Source of the DNA: Shinisaurus crocodilurus
Taxonomy: Eukaryota > Chordata > Lepidosauria > Squamata > Shinisauridae
Reading direction: 5' to 3'
NCBI GenBank assembly: GCA_021292165.1
Contig: JAHFWL010001232.1
Span: 1 to 64,000, forward strand
Length of the DNA: 64,000 nt
Below the pieces are notes generated by a model. That model was given only the letters and a program-made list of their open reading frames with translations, had not been told where the DNA came from and did not search any database. Shown in pieces: positions 45,775 to 56,650 of this stretch. Position 1 is the first letter of the stretch; each line of letters begins with the position of its first letter. The translations under genes were made by a program, and so were the position numbers.

Positions 45775-46192
45775 AGGATGGGGAAGAAGAAATTGGTTCG
45801 GTTCATCTTTTAATGTGAACCTACCCAATTGGCACTTCCTGAAGCAATATGTGAACCGAAATGCAGCTTTCCTTCCGTATTTGCACTCCTGCATTTCTAT
45901 GATGCAGTTCTCCATTTTAAAAAAATGCATAGAAAAATGGGCACGCTATGGAAACGCGTGTGCAAAACTGGATATATTAGTAAAGACAATGTACAAAATT
46001 GCATTATGGGCAAATCTGCATACAAAAAGGTGTGTATTTAGGAGAAATACACAAATGTATACGAATTTTCGGGCAGGCTTTCAAAAGAAATATATTCACA
46101 AACTGATGCGGAAATGGGTCAAAGCAAACTCAAGATCAGAAAAAGGAGAAAATGAGAGAAATCGAAAATGACACATTCATCTATCCCAAGTG
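45775..46192. repeat. AT-rich periodic DNA element
   Basis: TAAGGATGGGGAAG at the left and CATCTATCCCAAG at the right. The interior alternates TGCAAAACTGGATATATTAG-like and ACAAAATTGCATTATGGGC-like units with an approximate 37-bp rhythm. Related to 16897-17520. Confidence 0.5.
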
Positions 46193-47078
46193 ATAACTGC
46201 TTCAAAGTTTATTTAGCTGAATGGTTATATTACCAATTGAAAAACAAACCAACCTGCAGGCCCTGCCCTTAGGCTTACATTCTAGAAATAGAGATAGAGG
46301 ATAAGCCTGGGCAAATAGATACATTTTAAGGAGGCACTTAGAGGCAGTTGAATGTAAAAACAGAGCGAGCACATTGGACATGGGTAGGGAGCAGCAAGGG
46401 AAAAATGGATGCAGGGAAGGAAGAGAGAGGGTAAGTTTGGTAGCAGTAAAGTGAAAGGTCCAAGAAGGATCATACAAGGCATCTTGTGTATGCTGGTTCC
46501 TTGGCTGTGACTGATGTGATCATTACCACTTCTCCCAGAACGGGACATATCCACTTGCTTCAACAAATGTCAAGCATTTGCCAGTGCATGCGAAAGGTTT
46601 GACCTATGCATGGTGCGCGAGGGTGCACATGACCACCACCGAGATACAGGCAAGGTCCTTCCCAGAGGGCCACCATGTGCTCGCGGCAGATTGCTGGAGC
46701 AGCTCCCCACTGCTGCTGCCCTAGATTGAAGCACTTGCACTTTGACAAACTTCCATCTTGATTTTCAACACGTTGCCCTGAAACACTGAACTAGGCTACA
46801 CAATCTGGGGTTGTGCTGCCCTTGCTGGAATGTACCACTCAAAACCACAGGTGGGAGACTGCATGTTTAAACGCTCCTCTTCTATATATAACTCCACACA
46901 CAGAAAACGTGCATGTTGGAACGACGGGTTCTAACCAAGCCTTCTCTCCACTGTGCTGGCTTTTCTCTTTACATGGGGGGAGTAACTCTTAGCAACGTCA
47001 CATACTTCTGGGATTAAGGATGATATCTGCAGGTCAGAAGGCAGCTTAGAAAATGACCTTCTATGCATATGTTTAAAG

Positions 47079-47430
47079 CAGGGGTGCAGAACCTCAGACC
47101 TGGGGCCAAATGCAGCCCTCTGGGATACCCCAGAAGGCCCCTTCCCCTTCCAGCACCCCTTTCCCCCAGTCACTTTGTGCACACTGTGTGTGTGATCATT
47201 TTGTGGTTCCCCAGCTTTTGTGCAGTCACACACCCCCATTCTAAAAGGTTGAAATGCCTCTCCTAAGGCTTAGTTACTGGTAGTAAGAGCTTTAAGCCAA
47301 AGCATTTTTATTTTTTGGCTCCACCCCTTTTGCCTTCAGCCCCGCCCACCACTGGAATGCAGCTTCTAGTTCTGAGAGCTTCCCCAGAATGAAATTCAGC
47401 CCCTGGGCTGAAAGAGGTTCTGCACCCCTG
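47079..47430. mobile_element. hAT MITE (CAGGGGTGCAGAACCTC)
   Basis: The ends CAGGGGTGCAGAACCTC and GAGGTTCTGCACCCCTG are perfect 17-bp inverted repeats. The flanks GTTTAAAG/GCTTAAGT agree 5 of 8. Related to 25861-26563. Confidence 0.88.
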
Positions 47431-47639
47431 GCTTAAGTGGTCTGCAGACAACACCCTTATAGTCCCAATTCTTTTGTGCTGTGGGATCACCAGTAGACCG
47501 GTGAGCCTCTCCGGGGACATACATATGGCTGCATAGGCCTTGGGAGTTTTATAGCATGGGCTTGGGACTGCAATACCTGACAGAACGCCTCTCCCAACCT
47601 GAATCTACTTGGACACTACGCTCCACATCCGAGGCCTTC

Positions 47640-48062
47640 CTCTGAGCACCACCTCTGAGGGAGGCTCAGAGGGTGGAGACAAGGGAGAGGGCCATCTCAG
47701 GGGTGGCCTCCCGATTATGGAATGATCTCCACACTGAGGCCTGCCTGGTGCCAACACTGTCATCTTTTCGGCGCCAGGTTAAGACTATCCTCTACTCCCA
47801 GGCATTTAATGGCGTATGACGGGACACGTTGGCTGCTTTAACAGGTCTAGTTTTTTATTGAAAATGTTTTAGCTGTTTATGCTGTTTTAAATTTTGCATA
47901 TTGAAATTTTATGCTGTATTTTATGATATCTGTATTTTATGCTGTATTTTTATTGTTTCTGTATTTTATGTTATGTTTTATTGTATCTGCATATTGTATT
48001 TTGTTAATTGCTGTGAACAGCCCAGGGAGCTTCGGCTGTTGGACGGTACAGAAATGATGATG

Positions 48063-48136
<74 letters not shown>
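47640..48136 (+). mobile_element. L2 LINE 3' end with (AAT)n tail
   Basis: GTGGCCTCCCGATTATGGAA, TCATCTTTTCGGCGCCAGGT, ACTCCCAGGCATTTAATGG, a T-rich 3' UTR, CAGCCCAGGGAGCTTCGGCT, and an (AAT)n tail at 48059-48136. It stops 133 bp before the RERG exon, within the intron. Confidence 0.92.
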
Positions 48137-48137
<1 letters not shown>

Positions 48138-48268
48138 GTCCTCTGTTATCCTTTAGTTTGGTTCCTCACCTGCGTGGGATCCTTCTTTGCCTGCAAAAGA
48201 CTTCTTAAGAACAACACACAAATCAAAGCAAGCAACAACGAAAAAGGAAAAGAAAAAATCAGACATAC

Positions 48269-48329
48269 CTGACTTCCCGACTCCAGCTCGGCCGAAGATC
48301 GCCAATTTTACTTCTGCGCTCTTAGCCAT
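48269..48329 (-). CDS. RERG: RERG first coding exon (N-terminal 20 residues)
   Basis: Read on the minus strand from the ATG at 48329, this exon encodes MAKSAEVKLAIFGRAGVGKS plus one extra base, then reaches GTATGT, a perfect splice donor (intron starts at 48268). The 20 residues match the N-terminus I know for vertebrate RERG. RERG is a small Ras-family GTPase, reported as estrogen-regulated and growth-inhibitory, that lacks the usual C-terminal prenylation box. Residues 13-20 (GRAGVGKS) are the P-loop (GX4GK[S/T]) that binds nucleotide phosphates. The phase-1 split (TCA G|) fits Ala as the next residue (GKS-A). The start context CACCATGG is a strong Kozak site. The paralogue RERGL starts differently, so RERG is preferred. 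The following exon, with the rest of the G domain, is not in the window, so the intron after this exon exceeds 48 kb. The reading runs open past the donor only by chance. Confidence 0.93.
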
Positions 48330-48452
48330 GGTGAGGAGGAAACAAAACAGAGGCAAGTAGTGATGTCACTGGTCTACCCAAATTGGCACTCGGGATGAAT
48401 TTCCAAGTCCTCTCTTCAACTTCACCGTATCATTGTGATTTCCAAGCAGGGC
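48330..48452 (-). other. RERG: Candidate RERG 5' UTR part of the start-codon exon
   Basis: Upstream of the ATG on the minus strand, the first good acceptor is a pyrimidine-rich run ending TTTTCTAATAG, with the AG at 48454-48453. Splicing there would leave about 123 nt of 5' UTR. It contains one tiny upstream ORF (ATG ATA CGG TGA). A second possible acceptor is a GGGTAG nearer the ATG. The long pyrimidine tract just before CACCATGG has no AG of its own before the start codon. The acceptor choice is inferred from consensus only. Confidence 0.5.
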
Positions 48453-48593
48453 CTATTAGAAAAGACCCACCCAAGAGAAGGTGAGGAAGGTGTTGGCAGC
48501 CTCTGGAAAGCTTTGAGGAGACAGTTCAAGGTTTGTACTTCTTTTTTTAATACCTCACTAGAAGAGCCTTTGGGGCAGATGTTGCTATTAAAC

Positions 48594-48652
48594 CAGCCTT
48601 CCCCAACCCGGTACCCTCCAGATGTGTTGGACTACAATTTGACCCCCAGGTC
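48594..48652. repeat. Left arm of CAGCCTTCCCCAACC MITE
   Basis: CAGCCTTCCCCAACCCGGTA and CTCCAGATGTGTTGGACTAC only; the right arm is absent. Confidence 0.75.
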
Positions 48653-48705
48653 TGAGTTTCCCCACCCGATCTACGGAGTGTATAACACAGTTCTGACATG
48701 CCCAG

Positions 48706-49300
48706 ATAAGAACACAAGCAAGGAGAGCCATGCTGGATCAGACCAAAGGGCTACCTAGTCCACCATTCTGTTCCCACAGTGGCCAACCAGATGCCTATGG
48801 GAAGCCTGCAAGCAGGGCAGGAGCATAATGTTGTGTTCCCCAGCAACTGGTATTCAGAGGCCTCTGATACTGGAAGTAATATCTAGCCATCATGATTAGT
48901 AGCCTCCATGAACTGGTTTATCCCCCTTTTCAAGCCATCCAAGTTGGTGGCCATCACTACACCTTGTGGTAGCAAGTTCCACATTTTAACTATGTGCTGT
49001 GTGTGAAGTATTCCCCTGTGTCTTTCCTGAGTCTCCCACCCTTCAGTTTCATGGGGTGACCCCTTTGGGTTCTAGTATTATGAGAGTGGAAGAAAAACTT
49101 CTCCATATCTGCTTCCTCCACACCATACATAATTTAGTACACCTCTCTATCCCGTCTCCCTTACCCCCCGACGTGCCTTTTTTGTAAGCTAAAGAGCCTG
49201 AAAAGTTGTAACCTTTCCTCATAAGGGAGTTGCTCCAGCTCTTTGATCATTTTGGTTCAGCTGCTTTTCCAGATCTACAATATTTTTTGAGGTGTGGTGA
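48706..49300 (-). mobile_element. CR1 LINE 3' fragment, antisense
   Basis: The minus strand reads ELEQLPYEERLQLFRLFSLQ, HNTRTQRGHPMKLKGGRLRK and a broken C-terminus, then the 3' UTR with GGACTAGGTAGCCC. It lies in the presumed first intron of RERG, sense with the gene. Confidence 0.88.
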
Positions 49301-49749
49301 CTGAAACTGTATTTGAGAAAACTGCAGTGGGCACCACCACAAAATGTCTAATCAGTCAATCACCACTTTGTTATCTACCTGTCACCTCTATGGATCTTAG
49401 GCTGCATCTTATTCAGCAAAAAACCTTTGATTCCTGTCTGTCGGACACCACAATGTCTCTTTAAAAAGAGACATGATCCAATCACACTCCAAGCCCTGGT
49501 GCAACAGCTATTGGTATCGCTCTAGATGGGCATCTTCCCCCCCAACCCCCAACTTCTGTGCAGCTCAGTTGAAAACACAGAAGGGGTGGGGCAGAATGGA
49601 TGGAGGGCTGGACCTTCCGATGACCCAAGGAATGGAATCCACAGGGTAGGGACAGGCTACTGGTGGTCCTGGAAGTTTGGTTCAGCTTCCCATCGGGCTC
49701 TCCCCACCCAAATCCCAAATGCTCCCCTTTGTGCCATTCTGTCACTTTT

Positions 49750-49857
49750 AAGTCAAAGGGCTCTCTAGCCCCACGCACACAGTCAAAGGGCTCCCTACCC
49801 CAAGCACACAGGGTTCTCTACCCCAAGCACACAGTCAAAGGGCTCTCTAGCCCCACC
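49750..49857 (+). repeat. Minisatellite, about 30-33-bp units
   Basis: GTCAAAGGGCTCTCTAGCCC, CACGCACACA and variants repeat about 3.5 times. Confidence 0.9.
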
Positions 49858-49954
49858 ATACCTATGTGAGCAACAGGGCTTTAGACAGAGCCCCTGCATT
49901 ATCATGCACATCTGCTACTCACTGACACAAAGAGACCTTGTAGTTGCATAATTT

Positions 49955-50296
49955 TATGTATTTGTTATTACGTTTGTATCATGCCTTTTTTTCCCCTTGT
50001 GAAGAACCCAAGGTGGCATACATGATCCTCCTCCTCTTCATTTTATCCTCACCCTGTGAGGTATGTTAGGCTGAGAGTCAGTGACTGGCCCAAAGTCACC
50101 CAGTGATCTTCATGGCCGAGCGGGGACAGGAGTTCGGGTCTCCGTGGTCCAACACTCTAACTCAAGTGTTCTCCAACCTTGGGTCCCCAGATGTTTTTGG
50201 CCTACAACTCCCAGCATGTGGGAGTTGTAGGCCAAAAACATCTGGGGACCCAAGGTTGGAGAACACTGCTCTAACTACTACACCACACTGGCTCTC
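49955..50296 (-). repeat. MIR-like SINE interrupted by a MITE
   Basis: Reverse copy with its tail at the left, CORE AGTGACTGGCCCAAAGTCAC and A-box complement CTAACTACTACACC. It is split at the A-box side by the 106-bp palindrome at 50163-50268. Confidence 0.92.
50163..50268. mobile_element. Palindromic hAT MITE (CAGTGTTCTCCAACC) with perfect TSD
   Basis: Two arms of about 50 bp are near-perfect inverted repeats (CCTTGGGTCCCCAGATG...CATCTGGGGACCCAAGG). They are flanked by CTCTAACT on both sides (50155-50162, 50269-50276). Confidence 0.95.
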
Positions 50297-51803
50297 AATA
50301 ATAAGGGGAGGGCTTTGCCCAAGCCTCTAATACATTTGTGAAGATCGGGTTAAAGACCCCTTTGCCTACAGCTCTGCTTATGCAGGAGTTCAGCAGAGAC
50401 AACATTACCATCAGTGGCTTTGATCACTTCAAAATACGGCTCCTGAGTTATATATATATATATATATCTGACAACCCAGCTCTGGACTCTTTTTGATGGG
50501 GGCAACTCCGACGCTAAGATTTCCTTTATTTAGAGGGCATTATTTCAGGGCTTTTCAACCACATTGACGGGGAAGCTCCATAACTCTACTGCGCTTATCT
50601 AGCGCAGAATGTTTGGAGAAACTTACCGTCAATACACAGCCACCATAAAACATTCATAAACACTCAACATCCTTCAACATTCAGTTCATAGTGCTGCTAT
50701 TTACTAAAAAAAAAACCTGTTCCATTTTTTTCTCCTATTGTTAAGCCAGCAGAGATGCCTTCAATCGTTACCACCGGTGGTTGGCCTTGACAACTACCGT
50801 AACTTTTGATTCATTTATTTTTTTTTACGCTTCTGAAACCTACGAAAAACACATTTATGCCTGCAGAGAGCTGGCTCCCCGCAGTTTACAGTAACCCCCT
50901 TTATTAGTCAACAGGAATTGCTTTAAAAGCCATACCAGCTGGAAAAAAGTGGACTATCTTGACATTTCCTCTAAACAAACTTGCCGCTAAAAGTAATCGG
51001 AAGCCCTTTGTGTAACCTGCTGCATCAGAAGCAGAGAGTGCAGGGTTAGCCAAGGCTGGTAATGTTTCACTGAAAATGTGTTTTATTATAGGACACAAAA
51101 GGCTCCCCCACACCCCATTCCATTCAGCTGTTTGGTGGAGGAGTTCTTATCCAGAAATGTAAAAGGTTGAGTGGGTGGGTGTTCAGCTTCAGTGGCGTAG
51201 CAGAGGGCCAACAGAGGGGAACGCGGCATTGCAGGATTGTCTGCACTTCTAATACAGGGAGCAAGGGAGCCAGACTATGGCTCCTAGACAGCATCTGAGG
51301 GGCCCACAGGATATTTTGGATTCCCAGCTCCGAGGTTGGAGATGGCGCTCTGCCCTCAGAGCTGGGAATCGGGGCTCCAATCCACCCCCGCAGCCAGTGC
51401 AGAAATAACCATGCCAGCTGCCTCTCTGAGGTCAGGAATGCAACCTCGGAAAGGGGTAAAAGGGGGTGTTTTGGTGGGTGGGGAGAGGAGGGGAGAAGAC
51501 TGGATAAGAGCCATCCTGAGGCCTCTCAAGCCTCCTCCCCTCCAAAACTCTGTTGTTAGATGAGCAAAAAAAGCCCATCTAGTGAAAACGCAGGACGGGG
51601 AAGTGAAGATCGCCTCTGCCTGCCCTTCTGCCTAGCGCAGGATGGGTGTGAGCCTCCAGGTTGGAGGGCTTATGATCATATGAACAGGATTGCATCCCAA
51701 GAGAACGATTCTATGGTCCCTGGGAGAGCATCTGCTACAACCTCGGGAGGGGGACTCTGCTTTCTGATCCTGCCCCCTGCCCCCTCACAGCTACCATAGG
51801 AAG

Positions 51804-51945
51804 AACAACCCTGTGAGGTAGGTGAGGCTGAGAATCAATGACTGGCCCAAAGTCACCCAGTGAGCTTCATGGCCAAGCGGGGGCTGGAACTCGGATCTCC
51901 CGAGTCTCAGTCCAACACTCTCACCACTACGCCACACTGGCTCTC
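51804..51945 (-). repeat. MIR-like SINE, 3'-truncated
   Basis: CORE and head present (AGTGACTGGCCC variant, CACCACTACGCCACACTGG); the tail is missing. Confidence 0.88.
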
Positions 51946-51949
51946 AATT

Positions 51950-52051
51950 TACAGACATTTATCTATAACTCCGCCCCCTTGGGAGTCTGGCCACACCCAT
52001 TTCTGTAACACATAATGCAGCCCTTGATAGGAAAAAGGTTCCCCACCCCTG
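51950..52051 (-). repeat. hAT 3' end fragment
   Basis: TGCAGCCCTTGATAGG and AAAAAGGTTCCCCACCCCTG match hAT-type terminal sequence. Confidence 0.55.
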
Positions 52052-52168
52052 AGTTAAAGGATGAGGCAGCAGGTGATGGGAAAGACCTCTCTGTACCTGA
52101 GACCCTGGAGAATTGCAGCCAGGCAGAGTAAGCAGTCCTGGGTTAGATGGATCAATGGTCTGACCTAG

Positions 52169-52335
52169 ATTTCATAGATCATAGAGCTGGAAGGGGCCTA
52201 CAAGGCCATCGAGTCCAACCTCCCTGCTCAATGCAGGAAGCTAGAGGAGGGGTCTCCCATCCAAGTAATAACCAGGCCTGACCCTGCTTAGCTTTCCACG
52301 CTCAGACAAGCTGAGCCAGCGTGAGCCACAGGCCT
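52169..52335 (-). repeat. 5S rRNA-derived SINE with CR1-like tail, complete
   Basis: Minus strand: CAGGCCTGTGGCTCACGC, TGGCTCAGCTTGTCTGAGCG, TGGAAAGCTAAGCAGGGTC, CCTGGTTATTACTTGGATGG, GAGACCCCTCCTC, then GTTGGACTCGATGGCC and the ATCTATGAAATCT tail. Cleanest copy with 57891-58056. Confidence 0.92.
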
Positions 52336-53108
52336 GGAATAAGGCAGCTTCATGTGTTCAACTGGATGACATTTATTTTGGATACTTTTCTAATTTGTTC
52401 TTTCCCCTTCCTGCTGCTTCCATTTTGTTTACTGATGGTTATGTTTATCTCTAGCTTTTGGCAAAAAACAATAAATTTTGGTTTGAATTATACCAGCTCC
52501 TAGATGGGAGTGGATTTACACAGCCAGCATATACATAAAAGCATCATCAATCTTCTTGCTGCAAATCAAGACGGAGTTACAGTTCCTTCCCCCGACCCAC
52601 TCCTCCACCCACTAACGCATGCAGCCCTCATGGCTGAAGAGATTGCCCATCCTGGCCCTAGAGGCAAGTCTTTGGGCCAATTCGCACATACATGTACCCA
52701 TCTTAAGGACTGGTCATATGGAAGCATTGTGCTGGAGAGGTGCACTATGAAAGTTCTTGCACAAGTGCAGAATTTAGCCCCTGGTGCGGAGTTATTTAAA
52801 CAAACATCGACTGATCCTTATCCTTGCTTAATTTATTAAGCTGGTCAAAGAATTACATTTTCCTTGGAGCAAAATGTTTGTATCTCACCTTTCTACCCCC
52901 CAAAAATTATGGCACTCAAGGTGGCTATTTTCTCTTTAAATGTAAAATGCACACAGCCAGGCCCCAATATCCCAAAGCATAACTTTTATTATCCAGGAGT
53001 TTGGAGCCAGGAAACATCACAGACACAATCCAACAGTTAAGCCCACTGAAAGAAATCTGCTTAATTCTACACTGGATTGTGGCTGATGCCTCTGAAAAGC
53101 CTTTGGAT

Positions 53109-53111
<3 letters not shown>

Positions 53112-53148
<37 letters not shown>

Positions 53149-53376
53149 TTATTATTACATTTATATCTGGCCTGCTTTCCTCTTGAAGGAATCCAAGATT
53201 CCATACATGGCCCTCCTCCTTCCATTTTATCTTCACAACAACCCTATGTACGTTAGGCTGAGAGTCAGTGACTGGCCCAAAGTCACCCAGTGAGTTTCAT
53301 GGCCGAGCGGGGACTAGAACCCAGATCCCCTGAGTCCCACTCCAACAGTCTAACCACTACACCACACTGGCTCTCA
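53112..53376 (-). repeat. MIR-like SINE with (ATT)n tail
   Basis: The expanded (ATT)n tail at 53112-53147, then the tail complement, CORE AGTGACTGGCCCAAAGTCAC and head CTAACCACTACACCACACTG. Confidence 0.92.
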
Positions 53377-53992
53377 TTTTTTTCATTATAAATCCCCCCA
53401 TTATAACATTGTTTCTTGTTCTTTCCTATTGGCTCAAGGGTGTTTATAAAATAATATTGATTTTTAAAAAAAAACAGGAAAGGCGGGTTATAAAAATAAA
53501 ATAAAAACAAACCCTACACTCTGCTGATCACAAATCAAAGAACTACCACAATTAAAAAAAAACTCCTTACATCATGCGCACACACACGCACACACCCAGG
53601 AACTGGTCAAACTCCAGCTCTAGGGAATCTCCGATTTCCAGAGCTGGAGATAAAACAAAGCATGCCATGCTGGTCCATCTCTCTCTGTTCGTTACATCTT
53701 GTATATTTTTAAACCCTTTTAAATTTCTGGACATGTGTCAGGGAAATTGGAATGCCAGTATATTTTCAAAGGGACAGCAGGAAGAAGCTCATGCTCTCAT
53801 GTTCCTGAAAGGAACTAAGCATAGGATCTTGATCCTTAACAGGGAGAAAAAAAAAATCTGATGAGGAGCTCTGTGTAAGTCAAAAACTTGTAGCTCGTCC
53901 CATAACCTGGGGCTGGTCTAGTAATAGATATTGCCTTAATCTATTATATTTGGAGAAGATTATCCAAATTCCAGGGAGAGGTTCTCATGCTT

Positions 53993-54030
53993 AAATAAAT
54001 AAATAAATAACATAACATAACATAACATAA
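53993..54030 (+). repeat. (AAAT)n(ATAAC)n microsatellite
   Basis: Four AAAT units run into four or more ATAAC units. Confidence 0.92.
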
Positions 54031-54740
54031 GCCGTATCTAAAGCCCTTCATAAACAAACAGGCTTACACATCTATTTCCCCTACAGGCTTCGATGCCAAT
54101 TTGTTTCTTTGAGATAGCTAGGACACCAGAGAAGCACAGCTGTCTGCAGTAGTGAGGTGTCATGGGGGGGGGCAATCCTGCTTAGTTGGTATTACCCCCA
54201 CCTCACCCCAACCCAGGCTGTAGATCAGGGGTCAGCAACTGGGAGCCCCTGGGATTGATCTGCCCCACCAATTGCCAACCTCAAAGAAATGGCTGCAGAT
54301 AAACAATCCATGAAACTTGGTAGGTAGCCAACTATGAAATAGTAGTACACACAAAGCTAAAAGATGGAGTGAGCTATTCAGGACTTACTTTGAGCCATCT
54401 ACCAAAAATAACCTGTTCTCAATGACACAAGGCTGATCTGGGAAACACGTGAAATAAGAATAAAGGTTGGTGTCCTTCAGGCATGTGCAGAGTGCCTTTC
54501 TCACACTACTGAGTTAACCACAGCCGATCCCCAAACATCTACATTTGGCGGTGGGAGGGCTTGCAGCAAGAAGATATGACTTCTATGCGGTTTTGACCCA
54601 AGCACCTCTCCTTGGTAAATTGAGCCCTGGCCAGAGCTAGATACAGTATATGACAAGGTTTCAGTGATGTGGGAAGAAATAAGTGGACATTAAAAATAAA
54701 ATTAGAGTACCTCTTAGTACATTGCAGAGTATCTGCTCTT

Positions 54741-54950
54741 CATCGGGTATATCCCACCCTTCGTCCAAAGAAGTTCAGTGCAGCATACACAGTTATCTCC
54801 TTCCCCCTCCCTTTTTGTCTTCACAACAGCCCTGTGAGGTGGGTTAGATTATCATTAAGAGATAGGGGCTGGCACAAAGACACCCAATGAGCTTCACGGG
54901 CGGCTGCAGACTGCAGAGATTTGAACCTCAGACTCCTCAATCCTAACCCT
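54741..54950 (-). repeat. MIR-like SINE, diverged
   Basis: CACAACAGCCCTGTGAGGTG, GGGGCTGGCACAAAGACACC and AGATTTGAACCTCAG mark the core and B box. The head is degraded. Confidence 0.75.
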
Positions 54951-55024
54951 CAAAAAGCAATACCACACTGGCATCACCACGACGGGGCAGTACGTACGGG
55001 GGAGCGGGATGTTTCTAAGATTAA

Positions 55025-55262
55025 GAGCCAGTGTGGCGTAGCGGTTAGAGTGTTGGACTTTGACTCAGGAGATCCGGGTTCTAGTCCCCGCTCGGCCATG
55101 AAACTCACTGGGTGACTTTGGGCCAGTCACTGACTCTCAGCCTAACCTACCTCACAGGGTTGTTGTGAGGATAAAATAGAGAGGAGGAGGAGGATTATGT
55201 AAGCCGCCTTGGGTTCCTTTCAGGGAAAAAGGCGGGGTATAAATATAACAAATAAAATAAAT
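55025..55262 (+). repeat. MIR-like SINE, full length
   Basis: GAGCCAGTGTGGCGTAGCGG, B box GGGTTCTAGTCCCCGC, CORE, GGATAAAATAGAGAGGAGG, AAGCCGCCTTGGGTTCC, and an (AAATA)n tail. Low divergence. Confidence 0.94.
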
Positions 55263-55365
55263 AAGAAGGCAGGTTTCCTAAACAGCAACAAACAACCCCC
55301 CCCCCCGGCACCTCTATTTTGGTGGGGAGAATCCTGTGGCACTTTATACAGTCTCTAATATAGAC

Positions 55366-55489
55366 AAGTGGTGGGCAACCTGCAACCCTCCAGATGCTGC
55401 TGAACTGCTGAACCTCCCATTAGCACTACTCAATGGGACTTGGAGTCCAATAACATCTGGAGGGTCACAACACAAGCTGCCCATCTCTG
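55366..55489. mobile_element. hAT MITE (GTGGTGGGCAACC) with TSD
   Basis: AAGTGGTGGGCAACCTGCAA...GCTGCCCATCTCTG, flanked by ATATAGAC/TTATAGAC (7 of 8). Arms contain CTCCAGATGCTGCTG and its inverted partner. Confidence 0.82.
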
Positions 55490-55983
55490 TTATAGACCAA
55501 CAGCCATCCATAAACTTTGGTGGCCAAGAGCCCACTTTTTCAGAGCCTGAAATTTTTTTGCCACAATAAATCTTCTAGTCCTTAAGGTGCCACAGGACTC
55601 CCTGCATTTTCTGGAACCTAGAGGCTAAGGAGAATTTGCTTCCTGAACTTGTTCCACCTCAGGCCCTACAAGATTCAAAACATGCACACCCACACAGGAC
55701 GCCCTCTCTTTCCTGCCCGGCTCTCCGAGTGGCATCCTGTGCTCGCTTACCTGGCTGGGAGCAAGTCCCATTGAACTCAATGGGGCTTACTTCCGAGTAG
55801 ACACGTATAGGCTTACACTATTTTTATACTGTATTTACTTTGCAGAGCCGCCACCGTACAGGGGGAAACCCAAATAGTGGCATAAAGTTTCCTTCCTTCC
55901 CCGCCGCCCCACTCTCTCGCGCGTCAATCTTCACCCTGGCAACCCCAGATGACTAAACAGAAACCCTCTCCTCAGTTTTTCTT

Positions 55984-56046
55984 ATTATTATTGCATTTAC
56001 AGCCCACCTTTTTGCAGCACTCTAACCACTACGCCACACTGGCTCT
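55984..56046 (-). repeat. MIR-like SINE remnant beside the CpG island
   Basis: Only the A-box head (CTCTAACCACTACGCCACAC) and a bit of tail remain, joined by deletion. It marks the inner edge of the presumed promoter region. Confidence 0.8.
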
Positions 56047-56277
56047 TTGTTGCTAATCAAAGCAAAGGGCGAAATAAACACCCCCAGCCCTTTGACAGAC
56101 CCCCCCCCCCCCCGACAGACCAAGCCACCGGCGAGCTGCGGGCTGCATTTCCCGCGCGCCCTCCTGCCGCAGCAGCGCGCCGGCTCGGCTCGTCGCGGGA
56201 CGCGCGTCCGGAGGAGAGGAGACACACACCCCGCCTCGTCGTCCGCTTTGCCCCGCGCCTCCGGCGAACCTACTCAC

Positions 56278-56480
56278 CCCTCAGCCAGTGCGCTTTCGGG
56301 GGCGGAGCGGGAAGGCGGCCACGGAGCGTCTCCCGTGCCCAAACCTGCGTGCTCTCCTTTGCCGGGGGACCGTGCTCCGGAGATCAGAGATGCGAGCTCA
56401 GCCGCGGAGCCATCGGCGCCTGGAGCGGCGTCCTTCCTCAGCAGGCTGGCGGCAGAGAGAGAGAGAGAAAGAGAGAGAGA
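56278..56480 (-). other. RERG: Candidate non-coding first exon of RERG
   Basis: On the minus strand the CpG island contains GAGGG followed by GTGAGTAGG, a strong splice donor, with the intron starting at 56277. A first exon ending at 56278 and beginning within or upstream of the CT-rich tract around 56450-56482 would join to the acceptor near 48453 across a 7.8-kb intron. The 5' limit given here is a guess, because the transcription start cannot be read from sequence. No ATG-led conserved peptide was recognised in it. Confidence 0.45.
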
Positions 56481-56636
56481 GGGAGACTGCTGCAAAATGC
56501 AGGGGGGCTTCGCGGAGCTCTGCTGCTGCTACCCAAGCTCGCTCGACGCGGCTCCCCTGGTTGGCAGCGCGCTCTGGCCGCGGCGATCACACGCTGCCTT
56601 TGGGGGGGGGGGGGGGTAGAGAAAGGAAGCTCTGCG

Positions 56637-56650
56637 GCGCCCCCTGCAGG
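56637..56650 (-). promoter_or_regulatory. CTCF-type core motif
   Basis: The minus strand reads CCTGCAGGGGGCGC, which fits every position of the vertebrate CTCF core consensus as I know it. It sits at the upstream edge of the candidate RERG promoter CpG island, outside any recognised repeat. Binding is inferred from the motif only. Confidence 0.6.

Noticed and set aside
45815..46171. 118-codon frame at 45815
   Set aside because: Lies within the AT-rich periodic repeat; composition and periodicity explain the absence of stops.
48153..48268. Coding continuation past the RERG donor (SGMSDFFFSFF...)
   Set aside because: The sequence after GKS no longer matches RERG and begins exactly at a GTATGT donor, so it is intron.
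56047..56619. 190-codon open frame on the plus strand in the CpG island
   Set aside because: High GC removes stops; the product is low-complexity Arg/Pro/Ala with no recognisable domain, and equally long frames overlap on both strands.
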